Origin: Strigamia acuminata
Taxonomy: Eukaryota > Arthropoda > Chilopoda > Geophilomorpha > Linotaeniidae
Direction of reading: 5' to 3'
Length of the DNA: 64,000 bases
Assembly (NCBI GenBank): GCA_949358305.1
Contig: OX442319.1
Location: 1,860,001-1,924,000, forward strand
Shown in pieces: positions 54,135 through 64,000 of the stretch; the stretch's first letter is position 1, and every line of letters begins with the position of its first letter. The notes under the pieces are model-generated. The model did not search any database, had not been told where the DNA came from, and saw only the letters and a list, made by a program, of their open reading frames with translations. Made by a program: the position numbers and the translations under genes.

Positions 54135-54796
54135 TCACAATGATTTAGCAATATTCTGCGCTCTACTGTACACTTGAACATCCGCATCATCTGAAAATCA
54201 AAATAAATAACGACATGAAGAAAGGAAAACAAAATATTCTTTAAAACAAAACAATTTACCTTTTTCATCCGATTGCCTCCATTTTTCGTCAATTCCTTTA
54301 ACCACGCATTCTGCTTGTTCGCGTAATTTAATCCTCGCATTTCCCATTATACTACTCGAATATTCCACTATCATATCAAATTCCTCATCAGTAAACTGTA
54401 AATTATGAGGGATATAAATATTAAATATAAATATATATATTTTTTAATTAAACAAATATTTGTTACTGTTGTTTTGAACATGTGTTTCAGCAACCATGTC
54501 TGCCGAACTTTCATGAATTTCCAATTTGACTTATCCGTGTGCCAACAGTTTAAGTATTTAAGCGCTTCATCTTTGCCGGTAGTTGAAATATCGATCTCAC
54601 CACGCTTAGTTTGTCTTTTTCTTAGTTTATTTAGCCGAGTTTTTTCCCTCTTCTTCGTTAATTCTTCTTTACTTGCTTTACGTTTCATCGCGTCTTTTTG
54701 TTTTTCCGCCTGTCTATCATCGCACGCGGTTTCTGCAATTTCTTCATCTTCGTGGCCCGATTTACTCAATTTCGACCGATTTTTAGCTTTTCCCAT
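54135..54796 (-). CDS. C7orf50-like protein with WKF domain
   Basis: Three exons, 54796-54467, 54395-54260 and 54190-54135, total 173 aa. A Lys/Glu-rich N-terminus (KQKDAMKRKASKEELTKK) is followed by the WKF domain: ALKYLNCWHTDKSNWKFMKV and RQTWLLKHMF, then EEFDMIVEYSSSIMGNAR and a C-terminal helix (QVYSRAQNIAKSL). The human homologue C7orf50 is nucleolar and thought to act in ribosome biogenesis. The gene is head to head with IVD, with 102 bases between start codons. The donor after KTT was chosen because it keeps phase with the next exon. Confidence 0.85.
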
Positions 54797-54898
54797 TGAA
54801 ATCGGTAAAGACTTATAGCTAACACGTTGATTGTATACTTATTTTCAAAAATCACCTTTTCTTTCTAACCGCTTCAGACGTCACGTAGCCTTGAGAAA
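54797..54898. promoter_or_regulatory. bidirectional promoter of C7orf50-like and IVD
   Basis: Only 102 bases separate the two divergent start codons. The interval includes GACGTCACGT at 54877-54886, a CREB/ATF-like element, and no TATA box. Shared control is inferred from spacing. Confidence 0.5.
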
Positions 54899-57378
54899 AT
54901 GTGGTATGTCGTAAAAAAAAGCATGGCGGTCGCGATGTTAACGTGTAGTCGTTTTCTCGGCGATGCAGCTAAATGTGTACAATTATTTAGACTGACATGT
55001 GTCAGCGCCGTGCGCCATGCATCTTATTACCCCGTAGATGACCAATTGTACGGTTTAACCGAAGAACAGCAACAAGTATTTAATTATTTTCGATTTTTTT
55101 GCAAGATGGATTGAATGATTAATTTAATTTACAGCTAAGACAGATGACATTCCAGTTTGCGCAAAAAGAACTCGCACCAAAAGCCGCGGAAATTGATAAA
55201 ACCGACAATTTCGCCGACCGAAGAGTATATTACTTATCAAAAATAAAATTAAAAAAAATATTAATTTTTATTTGTTTGATTAGGAATTCTGGAAGAAAAT
55301 GGGGGATTTAGGACTCCACGGAATCACAGTATCGAGTACAGACTTTATTACTGCTTATCTATTAATATCACATTTATTTCACACGTACATGTTAATTAAT
55401 TGAACAGGTAAATACGGCGGGTCTGGCGGAACATATTTCGATCATGTGATAGCAATGGAGGAAATATCTCGCGCATCAGCAGCTGTTGGGTTAAGCTACG
55501 GAGCTCATTCAAACTTATGCATCAATCAAATCCATAGGAATGGAAGCGAAAAACAAAAACAAAAATATTTGCCAAAGGTTTTTATTCGTTTGTTTATATA
55601 TTTAATTTATTTTCTATTGATCTAGTTTTGTTTTCGCAGTTGGTTAGCGGGGAGCACATAGGAGCCCTAGCAATGAGTGAAGCGAATGCGGGATCGGACG
55701 TTGTGTCGATGAAACTGCGGGCTGATTTTAAGGGCGATCATTTTGTTTTGAACGGAAGTAAATTCTGGATCACGAACGGGCTCGATGCGGATGTTTTGGT
55801 TGTGTACGCAAAGACAGACCTGAGCGGAGCGCCGCAACATGGAATCAGCACTTTTATAATCGAAAAGGATTTCGAAGGATTCAAACCGGCGCAGAAATTG
55901 GATAAAATGGGCATGAGGGGTTCGCCAACGTGTGAATTGGTTTTTGACAATTGCAAGGTTCCGGGTATATTTTTAATCGATTTAACATTTTTTCTTATCG
56001 ATTGATTAAATTTGTTATAACAGTTGAAAACTTGATGGGTGAAAAGAACAAGGGCGTTTATGTGCTCATGTCTGGTTTGGATTTAGAAAGACTAATCTTA
56101 AGTGGAGGAATAATTGGGTAAAAAATTTAATTTTTATTTATTTGACTATAAATAATATAATAGTGATTGTTTTTGTTTTTATTTAAATTTAGGATAATGC
56201 AAGCGTGCTGTGATACTGCATTTGAGTATGTGCATATCCGGGAAGCGTTTGGTCAGAAAATTGGAGAATTTCAGGTTTTTAGAAACTGAAATGAAATTAG
56301 TTGTTTTGATTAATTTTTTATTTTATATTTTTTCTTTGTATAGATGATGCAGTCGAAAATAGCAGACATGTACACAAGTATGAGTGCGTGTCGATCGTAC
56401 CTGTACGGTGTTGCTCGGGCGGCGGATAAGGGACATTTTAATAACCGAGTAATCTAAGTTAACACATTTTACCGTTTACTGGAAAACTGAAACTGAATTG
56501 GTTTCAATTTTCTACGTTAAAACCAAACGTGAATATTTTTAAAACTGAATTCGAGCTGAATCAAATCAAACTCAATTTCAAGATGCCGATTTTATGCGAT
56601 AAAAAAATTGTTGAACTTACTAAAACGAATTTTAAGCACCAATTACGCCGTTATTTAGCAATACGAGTCGTAATTCACGCATAAAATCTGTTTAAAAACT
56701 TTTATAACTTTAATTTTTTTTACAAATCCGAGTTTATTTTGTTGGCAACTGAAACCTAACCGATTCTACAGTTCGCGCCCGGTATCTTGATGCTAAATTC
56801 GTACTGCGCATCCCATTCTGCGCAGACGATTTTCTAATTCCAGTTGTTATTTAGCAGCATTAAGCCTATTATTAGGCCTAATACTGCTAAAATAAAGTAA
56901 ATAACCAACATCTATTTTGTTTATTTACTTTAATTTAGCATTTTTAGGCCTAATACTGGAATTAGAAAATCGTCTGCGCAGAATGGGATGCGCAGTACGA
57001 ATGTAGCATCAAGATACCGGGCGCGAAGTGTAGTTTGGAGTTTTGAGTGCATTCCTCCAAACCAAACGCGAAACCGATTGTGATGTAACATTTGACTCTT
57101 TTACGTAGGATTGTGCCGGCGTCATTTTATACTGTAGTGAACGTGCGGTTGAAATCGCCTTGGAAGCAATTCAATGCATGGGTAAAATAATGGGTTGCAA
57201 CTGAAAATTGAATTTGTAATTGCAATTTGTTTAATATGTTCCAGGAGGCAACGGTTACATTAATGATTATCCAGTTGCGCGGCTTTTAAGGGATGCCAAA
57301 TTGTACACAATCGGCGCCGGGACAAGTGAGATTCGACGACTAGTGATTGGAAAATCCATTAATTCTGAATACACTTAA
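54899..57378 (+). CDS. IVD: isovaleryl-CoA dehydrogenase, mitochondrial
   Basis: Ten exons: 54899-55075, 55135-55224, 55284-55335, 55408-55577, 55640-55964, 56024-56117, 56193-56274, 56344-56448, 57109-57181 and 57245-57378, total 433 aa (human about 425). The N-terminus is a mitochondrial presequence. Acyl-CoA dehydrogenase motifs: [74 protein letters not shown] (the Glu placed as catalytic base in IVD), [12 protein letters not shown], and [20 protein letters not shown] with [13 protein letters not shown]. The enzyme oxidises isovaleryl-CoA to 3-methylcrotonyl-CoA in leucine breakdown and passes electrons to ETF. The exon 3 donor after VSS was chosen by phase. Intron 8 holds a fold-back MITE. 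Confidence 0.95.
56766..57034. mobile_element. fold-back MITE with about 78-bp inverted ends, copy 1
   Basis: Left end CTACAGTTCGCGCCCGG..., right end its near-perfect inverse; the arms agree over about 78 bases to ...GATTTTCTAATTCCAG. The inside repeats AGGCCTAATACTGCTAAA-type sequence in both directions. It lies in IVD intron 8. A second copy is at 62698. Confidence 0.9.
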
Positions 57379-58113
57379 ATTTAAGTTGATTTCACGTTTT
57401 ACGGCAAAGATATTAATGATCAATGTTTAATTATGTTAGATTCTGAGCGGTGTGTAATATGAATAGTGGGGGGCTTAAGAATTTTTATCTTTATAATTTT
57501 GATGCAAGAACCTGTATTTAATTCTCCGGAGGAATTAAGACTAATTATGATATCTAATTTCCTGTATCTATTGTGTAAGTGGATGCATGTAAGCTATTAA
57601 ACGAGTGAAGTTTGAATATTGATTTTGTTGTTTCTGTTATATAAGACTCCAAATTTGAAAATCTTTCTTTTCGTGTAAAATTTGGAAAGAATAAAATTAC
57701 ACAATTTTTGTGGAATGAAAATTTAAGATATCGGGGAGTGTTGTCATGAAGTTGCTATTAAATGCCACCAGGCCAAGCTGGTAAGCGCCAAATTTGAAGT
57801 TATTGGTCTTGATGTACGATTAGTGCGGCATTGTTTGGGACTGTTTCACTCTTAAACGATGCAATTTAATCAGATACAATAATTTTGTTTGTTTTCCAAC
57901 GTCTAGAAGCTGAAATACACCACTTTGTTGGGCTGGCTTACGTGATAATCGTTGGGTTTTTACAATTCCATTGTTATCTAGTTATGAGTAACAAATAATG
58001 CTGCGATAACACTATAAGAAATGCGTGTTATTTATTGTAGTATATTTTAGAAAAGGATACATTAAAGTGAAATACAGATCAGTTGCATTGATCATACTGT
58101 ATTTACGACACGA
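57379..58113. other. intergenic, no gene recognised
   Basis: 735 bp including the IVD 3' UTR and the promoter of the next gene. Only short frames; no TIR element recognised. Confidence 0.5.
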
Positions 58114-59453
58114 ATGTCTATTAATAAGAAGTGTTGCGCCTGCTTAGGACGTTATACAACGATACAAATAGCTGTCTTTACTCTGGTATTGTAATGGACG
58201 GAAATTGAAAATCAAGTTATTTGATACTAAATTTCTCATTCTTTCAATATTGAGAGATTGGTGTTGCTGTGGAAGGAAGTTTAGGAGGTTATCTTTTGCG
58301 AGGATATTTCTCTGGAAAAGAATATCCAGCACCCGTTGAATCTTTCCCAAAATGGCAACATGATGGTATACTATCAAATGTGATTTTTCACCTCATGAAT
58401 ACGATATTATACATTACCGTACTGTTTTCCTTTGTAGTAACGAAGATTTGTGGAGTTTTGCTTATCATTGCATCGATTTTCTATTTCATCGGATTTGTAT
58501 GTTTGATGCTTAGTTTTTTTTGGGTGAGATTTGATTGAAATTTATAAATAAATATGAAATTAATGCTTTATTTTATATTTATTTTTATTAATTATAGACC
58601 AACAAAGTTTATATATTTTGCTGGCTTGGATTTGCTCATGCTCAAATGAATTTTGGGATAATTTCTGTACTGATTTTAGTCATGAGTGGTGTAAGTTTAG
58701 TTTTATTACGTTTCTAGCAGTGCAACAAAATTCATCTTTCCTTAAGGACGGCTACAGTATAGTTCGATTATCATGTTTACATGTATTCAGTTATCTAGAA
58801 AACTGAAAATCTGAAATGAAAATCCGAATATTACTTTTCTGGAAAACTGATCATGTAAACAAACCAGTTTCCCAGAAAAGACACACTTATTCAGAAAACT
58901 AAATTGTAAACTGCATGTAAACACACGTGCATGCGTAAAAGTGCCGTACTGACCATAATATTTCGTACCCCTTATAAAAATGGCACCAATGGTAATTCAC
59001 ATGTGACGTCAAGTTTACCAGAAAACTAATATCATGTAAACGCAACGCCCACGGTTAACGGGATAAATAAAATCCAAATTTTCACTCACCGTATTTGGAA
59101 AACTGAAACCATGTAAACGTAGTAAGCGTAGTAAACGTAGTAGTTTACGTAGAATTTCTGAATAAAATCGGGAAAGGTGAGTCTTTCCATATGGATAAAT
59201 TCAAGTTGAACAATTGTTGTAAAGTGATCTTTTGTGCATTGTATTGCGAGACCTTATTTGCATATTATTTTCCTCTGGCAGCAGTACTTTAATAGAATAC
59301 TTGAATAAATGTTTTATTTCTCTTCATTTATTTCAGAATTATTATATTGCCGTTGTTTTGATTTACTACGTAGTGAATGTACGTAATTTACCACTGGACA
59401 AGAAAAAGTGTCATGAATTTTATTTTGTTTTCAGTTTGTTGTTTGGCTTATAA
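58114..59453 (+). CDS. four-transmembrane protein, family uncertain
   Basis: Four exons joined in phase 0: 58114-58185, 58257-58523, 58598-58690 and 59337-59453, total 182 aa. The Cys-rich start (MSINKKCCACLGRYTT) is followed by four hydrophobic segments: IQIAVFTLIGVAV, LYITVLFSFVV with CGVLLIIASIFYFIGFVCLM, WLGFAHAQMNFGIISVLI, and YYIAVVLIYYVVNV. A loop of about 25 polar residues separates the first two. This layout resembles small arthropod tetraspan proteins such as the DUF4728/LAPTM-like group, but no diagnostic motif was confirmed. Exon 1 and the 646-base intron 3, which is full of repeats, are the least certain parts. Confidence 0.6.
58755..59130. repeat. interspersed repeat with recurring GAAAACT / CATGTAAAC motifs
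   Basis: Within intron 3 of the four-TM gene, GAAAACTGA or GAAAACTAA recurs at least six times and ATGTAAAC at least six times, in both orientations (also TGTTTACATG). The pattern suggests a decayed MITE or several nested copies. Borders are not clear. Confidence 0.5.
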
Positions 59454-61120
59454 TCCGCGTGTTTTGCTGCGAAGAGGAATATATTGAGGCGGATGATTTT
59501 GGTTTGATCATAGGATAGAAGTAAAAATAAAAATATCTCGCAATAAACAAATTCACTGATTATGTTGTCACAAACTTCTGTTTGGTTTCGTAAATTCTAA
59601 GCACAGAACACAGATTCGTGATGGAGATAATTAGATGAGCAAACTGCGCTTGCATAAATGAAAATTTAACAGATAAGTAAAGGAATCCGTCTGACAACTT
59701 ACCAGAAGAAACAGATCGTCGCTTGCACGGCCTAATACCTCACAGGCACTCCACCTTTCGAAGGTCAAGGCCCAACCATGCTAACTACAAAAAATTACAC
59801 AAATAAGTTGTGCAGTTGGACTGGATGAGATAAAAGCAAAAATACTGTCAATAAAACTAGAAAAATCAATAAAGAGTTTGATGATTTTGTGCACCACGGC
59901 GAGGTATCGTGCCATTCAATCTTGCGGTTGTGTTTCCAGAGCCTTTACCTCAACAACTAACTTATCACATGACTGGAAAGGAATGGCAGCAATGTGGCCG
60001 AAAGGGCGTCATACAATGGCCACACCTGCCAATCACCAGCAAATGCTGGATGAGGTCAAGTTGGGAGTATTACGAACACGACTCGTCTATCTCTATTATT
60101 TATGCTTTACGCGCAATTTTTATCGGAAAATAGACTTTAATTTAACGCATACCACGTATTGATCGTGAATAGTAGGTAATAATTTATTTTTAACGGGTGA
60201 AAAGCATATTTCGCGAGCACATTCCATTATGCGGGTGTAAATTCTCCCAACATGGTCACGCTGCAAAACTCATTCCTCTCGCCGTATTCAAATAGAACTG
60301 AATGATGGGCGTCTGTAAGCGAACAAAATAACCCAAACCGGTGAAACACACGACGTTCATGGGATAATAACAAAAAAACACTACTGTTTAAAAACGCGAG
60401 GTAAGAAACTGTGCGTGGCATGATTGGTTTTGGCCTCGGGATTGATGCAGGTTTTATCCATCCGAGGAATGCGCCGATGCAGTTGTCAATATGGCGGATG
60501 CTCGCGATGAGTTTAGCTCCTGGGACATCTTTTCCTACTAATTCAACACGCCCGCGTGTTATTTCGTCAAACTGTGTAAATATATCGAAAGGTATGGAAT
60601 TGGATTTGAGTTTAAGTCATCTGCTTTAGATGAAACTAAGTTTATTCACCGTAAACAATGTAAATAATAACGATAATGTTCTAGGTTTGTTTGTTTATAT
60701 TTTGCTGTGGCAACATTACATCGATATATTTTCATTGAATAATTGAAGATTTTTTTAAAAAACATAGATATATTTATGTGAATCTTATTTCCTTTTGTTT
60801 GTGAGAACCCTTGAATTGGTTGTTTGGTGTTTTGCGCATGCGTGTGCTAATAGCCGTGGCGCGACTTTCCAGGTGCTAGTTGCAACTCAATCCGCGCTGT
60901 TATTTCTAAGCTGATTTGTAATCCCACAAATTAACTCGTAAGTTAACTGGATTAATTGACTTTAAACACTCGTGCACGTCGTGTAGACGTCAATGAATGA
61001 CTGATTTCGTTGGTTTTGTTTGCACGTTGCACCTGGTCACGAAAACGTGACCGGAGTACTCTAGTGTGCTGGAAATTCAAATTATTTATTTATTTATCAT
61101 TTTAATTTTCCTTTTGCAGA
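59454..61120. other. region before LATS, both-strand open frames, unassigned
   Basis: Contains two patches with better than random coding appearance. At 59880-60160 two plus-strand frames are open. At 60227-60605 the minus strand is open for about 125 codons (FDEITRGRVELVGKDV through GAFLGWIKPAS to SVTMLGEFTPA), with a possible acceptor (TTTACACAG) at its start but no ATG; the plus strand is also open here and includes ATGGCGGATGCTCGCG. Neither reads like a known family. They may be exons of an unrecognised gene or an old repeat. Confidence 0.3.
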
Positions 61121-61811
61121 CTGAAGAAAATAAGAAAGCGAGTCAACTTGCACCGAGTGCAATAATTGGAATTGGACGAGAATTGTGAATGTTTTGGAAT
61201 GGAAAATGCAACAGTGGCGATTTGTTCCGCGTTCGTGAGTAGATTTATCGGATGTGCACCGAGGATGTTGTGGTCCGAATTAAGCTATCGGTGAAAATTG
61301 ATGTTTGGCCTCGCCGAGACGACGCCGAGGAGAGAAATCGCCAAAACCGCGCCATATGAATCGCAAAGACGTCGATCGCAACAACCGCTTGCAGAATTCG
61401 CCACCAGCGAGCAGCACTTACGTGGGCAATAACAAGCAGATGCTGCAGGAGATTCGTGACAGTTTGATTCATTTGCGCAAAATTCAATCGGATTCGAACA
61501 ACAAAAACGATCAAAACATGCAGATCAAGACGGATTTGCAGGCCACGGTGATCAGTGGTGCGACGACGACGACCGTCCACGCGCCAAAGTCGCATTTGTA
61601 CCGACAGAAGGCGCTGGCTGAAATTAGGAACAGTCTTTTGCCTTTCGCCAACGAAAGCGGGCTGAGCAGTGGTGCGAGCACCGTGAGCACCATCAGCAGC
61701 ACGACGAGTGGAATTAGTTCGGCCAGTGGGCTCAGCAATGCCAGTGGGAGCAGTTCCCCCTGTCAAATAGCCGACCACAACGGGCTGGAGAGAAATCAGC
61801 TTTACGATGAT
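61121..61811 (+). CDS. LATS1: LATS/Warts kinase, first coding exon (gene continues beyond the window)
   Basis: A likely 5' UTR starts after an acceptor (CCTTTTGCAG) at about 61120. Coding starts at ATG 61356 and is open to 61811, where GATGAT is followed by GTAAGA, a strong donor (152 codons, phase 0). The stop at 61839 in the unspliced frame is then intronic. Two segments identify LATS: NNKQMLQEIRDSLIHLRK and KALAEIRNSLLPFANES, the conserved N-terminal LCD1-type blocks before the UBA domain, followed by a Ser/Gly-rich stretch. LATS is the NDR-family kinase that phosphorylates YAP/Yorkie in Hippo signalling. The UBA, PPxY and kinase exons were not found up to 64000, so intron 1 exceeds 2.1 kb. 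Symbol given at family level. Confidence 0.88.
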
Positions 61812-64000
61812 GTAAGAAATGCTGATAATAAGAAATGCTGATTATATTTATTTGATAATGTTGTAGTGACGAGTGTACGCACGAAACGGGTGGGAATTTT
61901 GATTTTTCTATTTTTTATTCTTTTTTCTTTGGAGTGAGAACAGGAAATTAGACGTTGTACTTGGGAGTGTTTGTGTGGGAAGTGACGGTGTCATGATTAC
62001 GGAGATTTTGATACTTTCTCCGACTTGGCACATTGACTTTTCACGTTGGGATTTGTAATTTTGTTTTTGATGTTTGCGGGATTGTTGGTATCGCTAGCCA
62101 GGACCGTGACAAGTTTATTACTAGATTAATTTGAACAATTTTAGGCGGCACACTATACTATTTTTTGTGAGAAATTGGATTTTTCAGCAAAACATGCTCC
62201 TTGTTGAGTGAAAAATAATGGTTTCGTGCCTTATGGATAATCCAGTAACTGCCTGGTCTCCAGGGATGGTCTCTCTAGGTGGGCACTCGGGCTTTAGGGG
62301 CGCCCAGTCTAGATACTTATCATCTAGGCTGGACAGGGGAGTAATTTTTATGTATTCAATCGTTTGTGAGCCTGGCAATTTGTCAGGTTTTATTAAGAGA
62401 TGAAACACAAATCATGAAATATTACTGGATGTACGTACTGGGTTATATCCTGAGCCCCGTTTTTGAAAAGAAATTATAATAAGAACATTTCAGTGATGTT
62501 TACAGGGTTATTGGTGTAGCTTGGAAATTCGATAACTGCAAAAACGCTCGGACTTGGGTGTCATGTCAGTGATGTTTTTCAGGGTTTTTGGTATCACTTG
62601 GAAATTCGATAACTGCAAAACGCTAATACTTGGTCTCATTCCAGTAATGTTTTGTTCATGTTTCGTCCAAGTTTCGGGCACGTTTCAGTTTGCCGGTCTA
62701 CAGTTCCCACACGTTTCAGTTTGCCCACTCGGTATCTTGATAGGAAATTCGTATTGCACATCCCATTCTGCATCGACGATTTTCTAATTCCAGTTGTTTT
62801 TCAGCAGTATTAATCAATATTAGGCCTAATAATGCTAAAATAAAGTAAATCAACAATAATAAACTCATTATTAAAAGTAATTTACAGCCGTAGTATCAAA
62901 ATATTTTTATTTACTTACCTTATTTTTAGCATTATTAGGCTTAATACTGCTAAATAATAAGTGGAATTAGGAAATCGTCTGTGCAGAATGGGATGTGCAG
63001 TATGAATTTAGTGTCAAGATATCGGGCGCGAACTGTAGAGGGGTGCCAGGTTCTCCATATGTTCCGTCTAGAGGGAGTTTAATGTAGTCTACATAAAATG
63101 TGTCCACTATGTAATCAGGCTTGCGAATAAATCGAATACCCAAATACACGAATACCCAAAGACTGGGGTGTCTTCATTTCGTCGCCGACCATTACTCCCT
63201 AGAAGGAGATTTGCTTAAAAAAAGTGGTAAGGTTAGGTTTGCGGGGGTCAAGGGGGGGCACTAGTCTCCCTTGTTAGGCATTCTTAGGAATACGAGAGGC
63301 GGATTCAGCCTAAAAACGGCGGCGACGAAATGAAGTGTCTTCCAAATACTGAATGTTGAAATAAATTTTTTCTTCAAAAGTTGATATTCGGTTACTGAAA
63401 GCCATTGTTTATTTAAAATAATGGATTTCAGTAACCAAATATTTGATCAATTAAAAGCACATTGCAGCGAGGTGTGACAGGTGGCGATTAGTTTAGTTTG
63501 ACTGAGTTTACACGAAAACTGAACGTAAGGAGAACGTTAGATGTTTATATCTAAATTCACACAATTTTTGACGAGATGTTTATCATTGCTGCTTAAGGTG
63601 TTCCAATTTATTTTATTTATTTTCCAACTTAATTCACTTTCGTTGCTCGTTTAAACTTGTTTGGTGTTCTTGGTCACCCGAGTGAAGTGAGTGATGCAAG
63701 CTGAACTTGACATTTCATTGTCGGAATAGCTCGACTTGAAATTCTTTTCGAATGATTTGATCTCAATAGATCTCGCGTCTTATAATCTCGGCCTCCGAGA
63801 TCTCGGTCCTTCTTAGTCTCAGAATCTTGGTATCGGCAAAACGAGATTTCATTATTACGAGATACAATAAAAAACGCACAACTCACGTTAGGAGTTATTG
63901 TAACTTGATTTGTACGTTTTTTATTGTTTTTTATTGAGAATAAATCTCATTTTTTGTCTCGGTCTCGTACGAGATCTTGTTTTGGGAGTCGGGATCTTCC
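61812..64000. other. LATS intron 1 (partial), non-coding with repeats
   Basis: 2.2 kb without a recognisable exon. Besides the fold-back MITE it holds a TCTCG-rich stretch (63770-64000: GATCTCG, GTCTCGGTCTCGTACGAGAT) that resembles sequence near 23690 and may be the start of another repeat cut by the window edge. A tandem echo of GGTxTTTGGTxTxxCTTGGAAATTCGATAA lies at 62510-62620. Confidence 0.5.
62698..63038. mobile_element. fold-back MITE, copy 2, rearranged left end
   Basis: The same family as 56766-57034. The right end (TCAAGATATCGGGCGCGAACTG) is well preserved; the left end starts CTACAGTTC and then holds about 25 unrelated bases before CGGTATCTTGATAGG. About 341 bp, in intron 1 of LATS. 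Confidence 0.82.

Noticed and set aside
1-64000. CRISPR arrays, bacterial operons, rRNA or clear tRNA genes
   Set aside because: The window is eukaryotic with spliced genes; the regular arrays are minisatellites of 23, 29 and 36 bp without spacers. No tRNA could be confirmed by eye, which would need a tRNA scan.

Overview
This is a eukaryotic, AT-rich window from an invertebrate animal genome, most probably an arthropod. The evidence is spliced genes with short GT-AG introns, typical metazoan single-copy genes, and a PPP1R14-type phosphatase inhibitor and a MANSC/LDLa receptor whose sequences look most like arthropod versions. The species cannot be named from the sequence. All exon structures were assembled by hand from splice signals, reading phase and remembered family sequences; none was tested by a search.

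Left end (1-10 kb) is mobile and junk DNA. A Ty3/gypsy-type LTR element on the minus strand runs off the left edge and appears to have inserted 2 bp inside the 5' LTR of a copia element (about 3814-8535) with nearly identical LTRs. A 36-bp repeat cluster follows, then a broken genomic fragment of a twitchin/projectin-type giant muscle protein gene interrupted by a minisatellite. From 11.7 to 21.2 kb lie RPAP3 (minus), a decayed SR splicing factor pseudogene holding a perfect palindrome, and the most striking gene: a 1483-residue NRPS-like enzyme (condensation, adenylation, carrier, thioester reductase) on the minus strand in a single coding exon, with a likely 5' UTR intron and TATA box.

21-31 kb is mostly non-coding and rich in MITEs. 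A PPP1R14-type PP1 inhibitor (minus, 26.3-33.5 kb) is interlocked with a MANSC + LDLa single-pass membrane protein resembling LRP11 (plus, 31.6-41.4 kb): exons of each gene lie inside introns of the other.

42-62 kb is denser: RXYLT1 (plus), DNAJB11 (minus), a pogo/Tigger-type transposase gene with a lost catalytic Asp (minus, probably domesticated), PDAP1 (plus), a small membrane/coiled-coil protein (plus), the head-to-head pair C7orf50-like (minus) and isovaleryl-CoA dehydrogenase (plus), a four-TM protein (plus), and the first coding exon of the Hippo kinase LATS/Warts (plus), which continues past the right edge.

The genes are mostly unrelated housekeeping functions: dystroglycan-type glycosylation (RXYLT1), ER folding (DNAJB11), R2TP/HSP90 assembly (RPAP3), leucine catabolism (IVD), PP1 control (PPP1R14) and growth control (LATS). 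At least ten short inverted-repeat elements occur in introns and spacers; three different families share the same TACCGTATT terminus.
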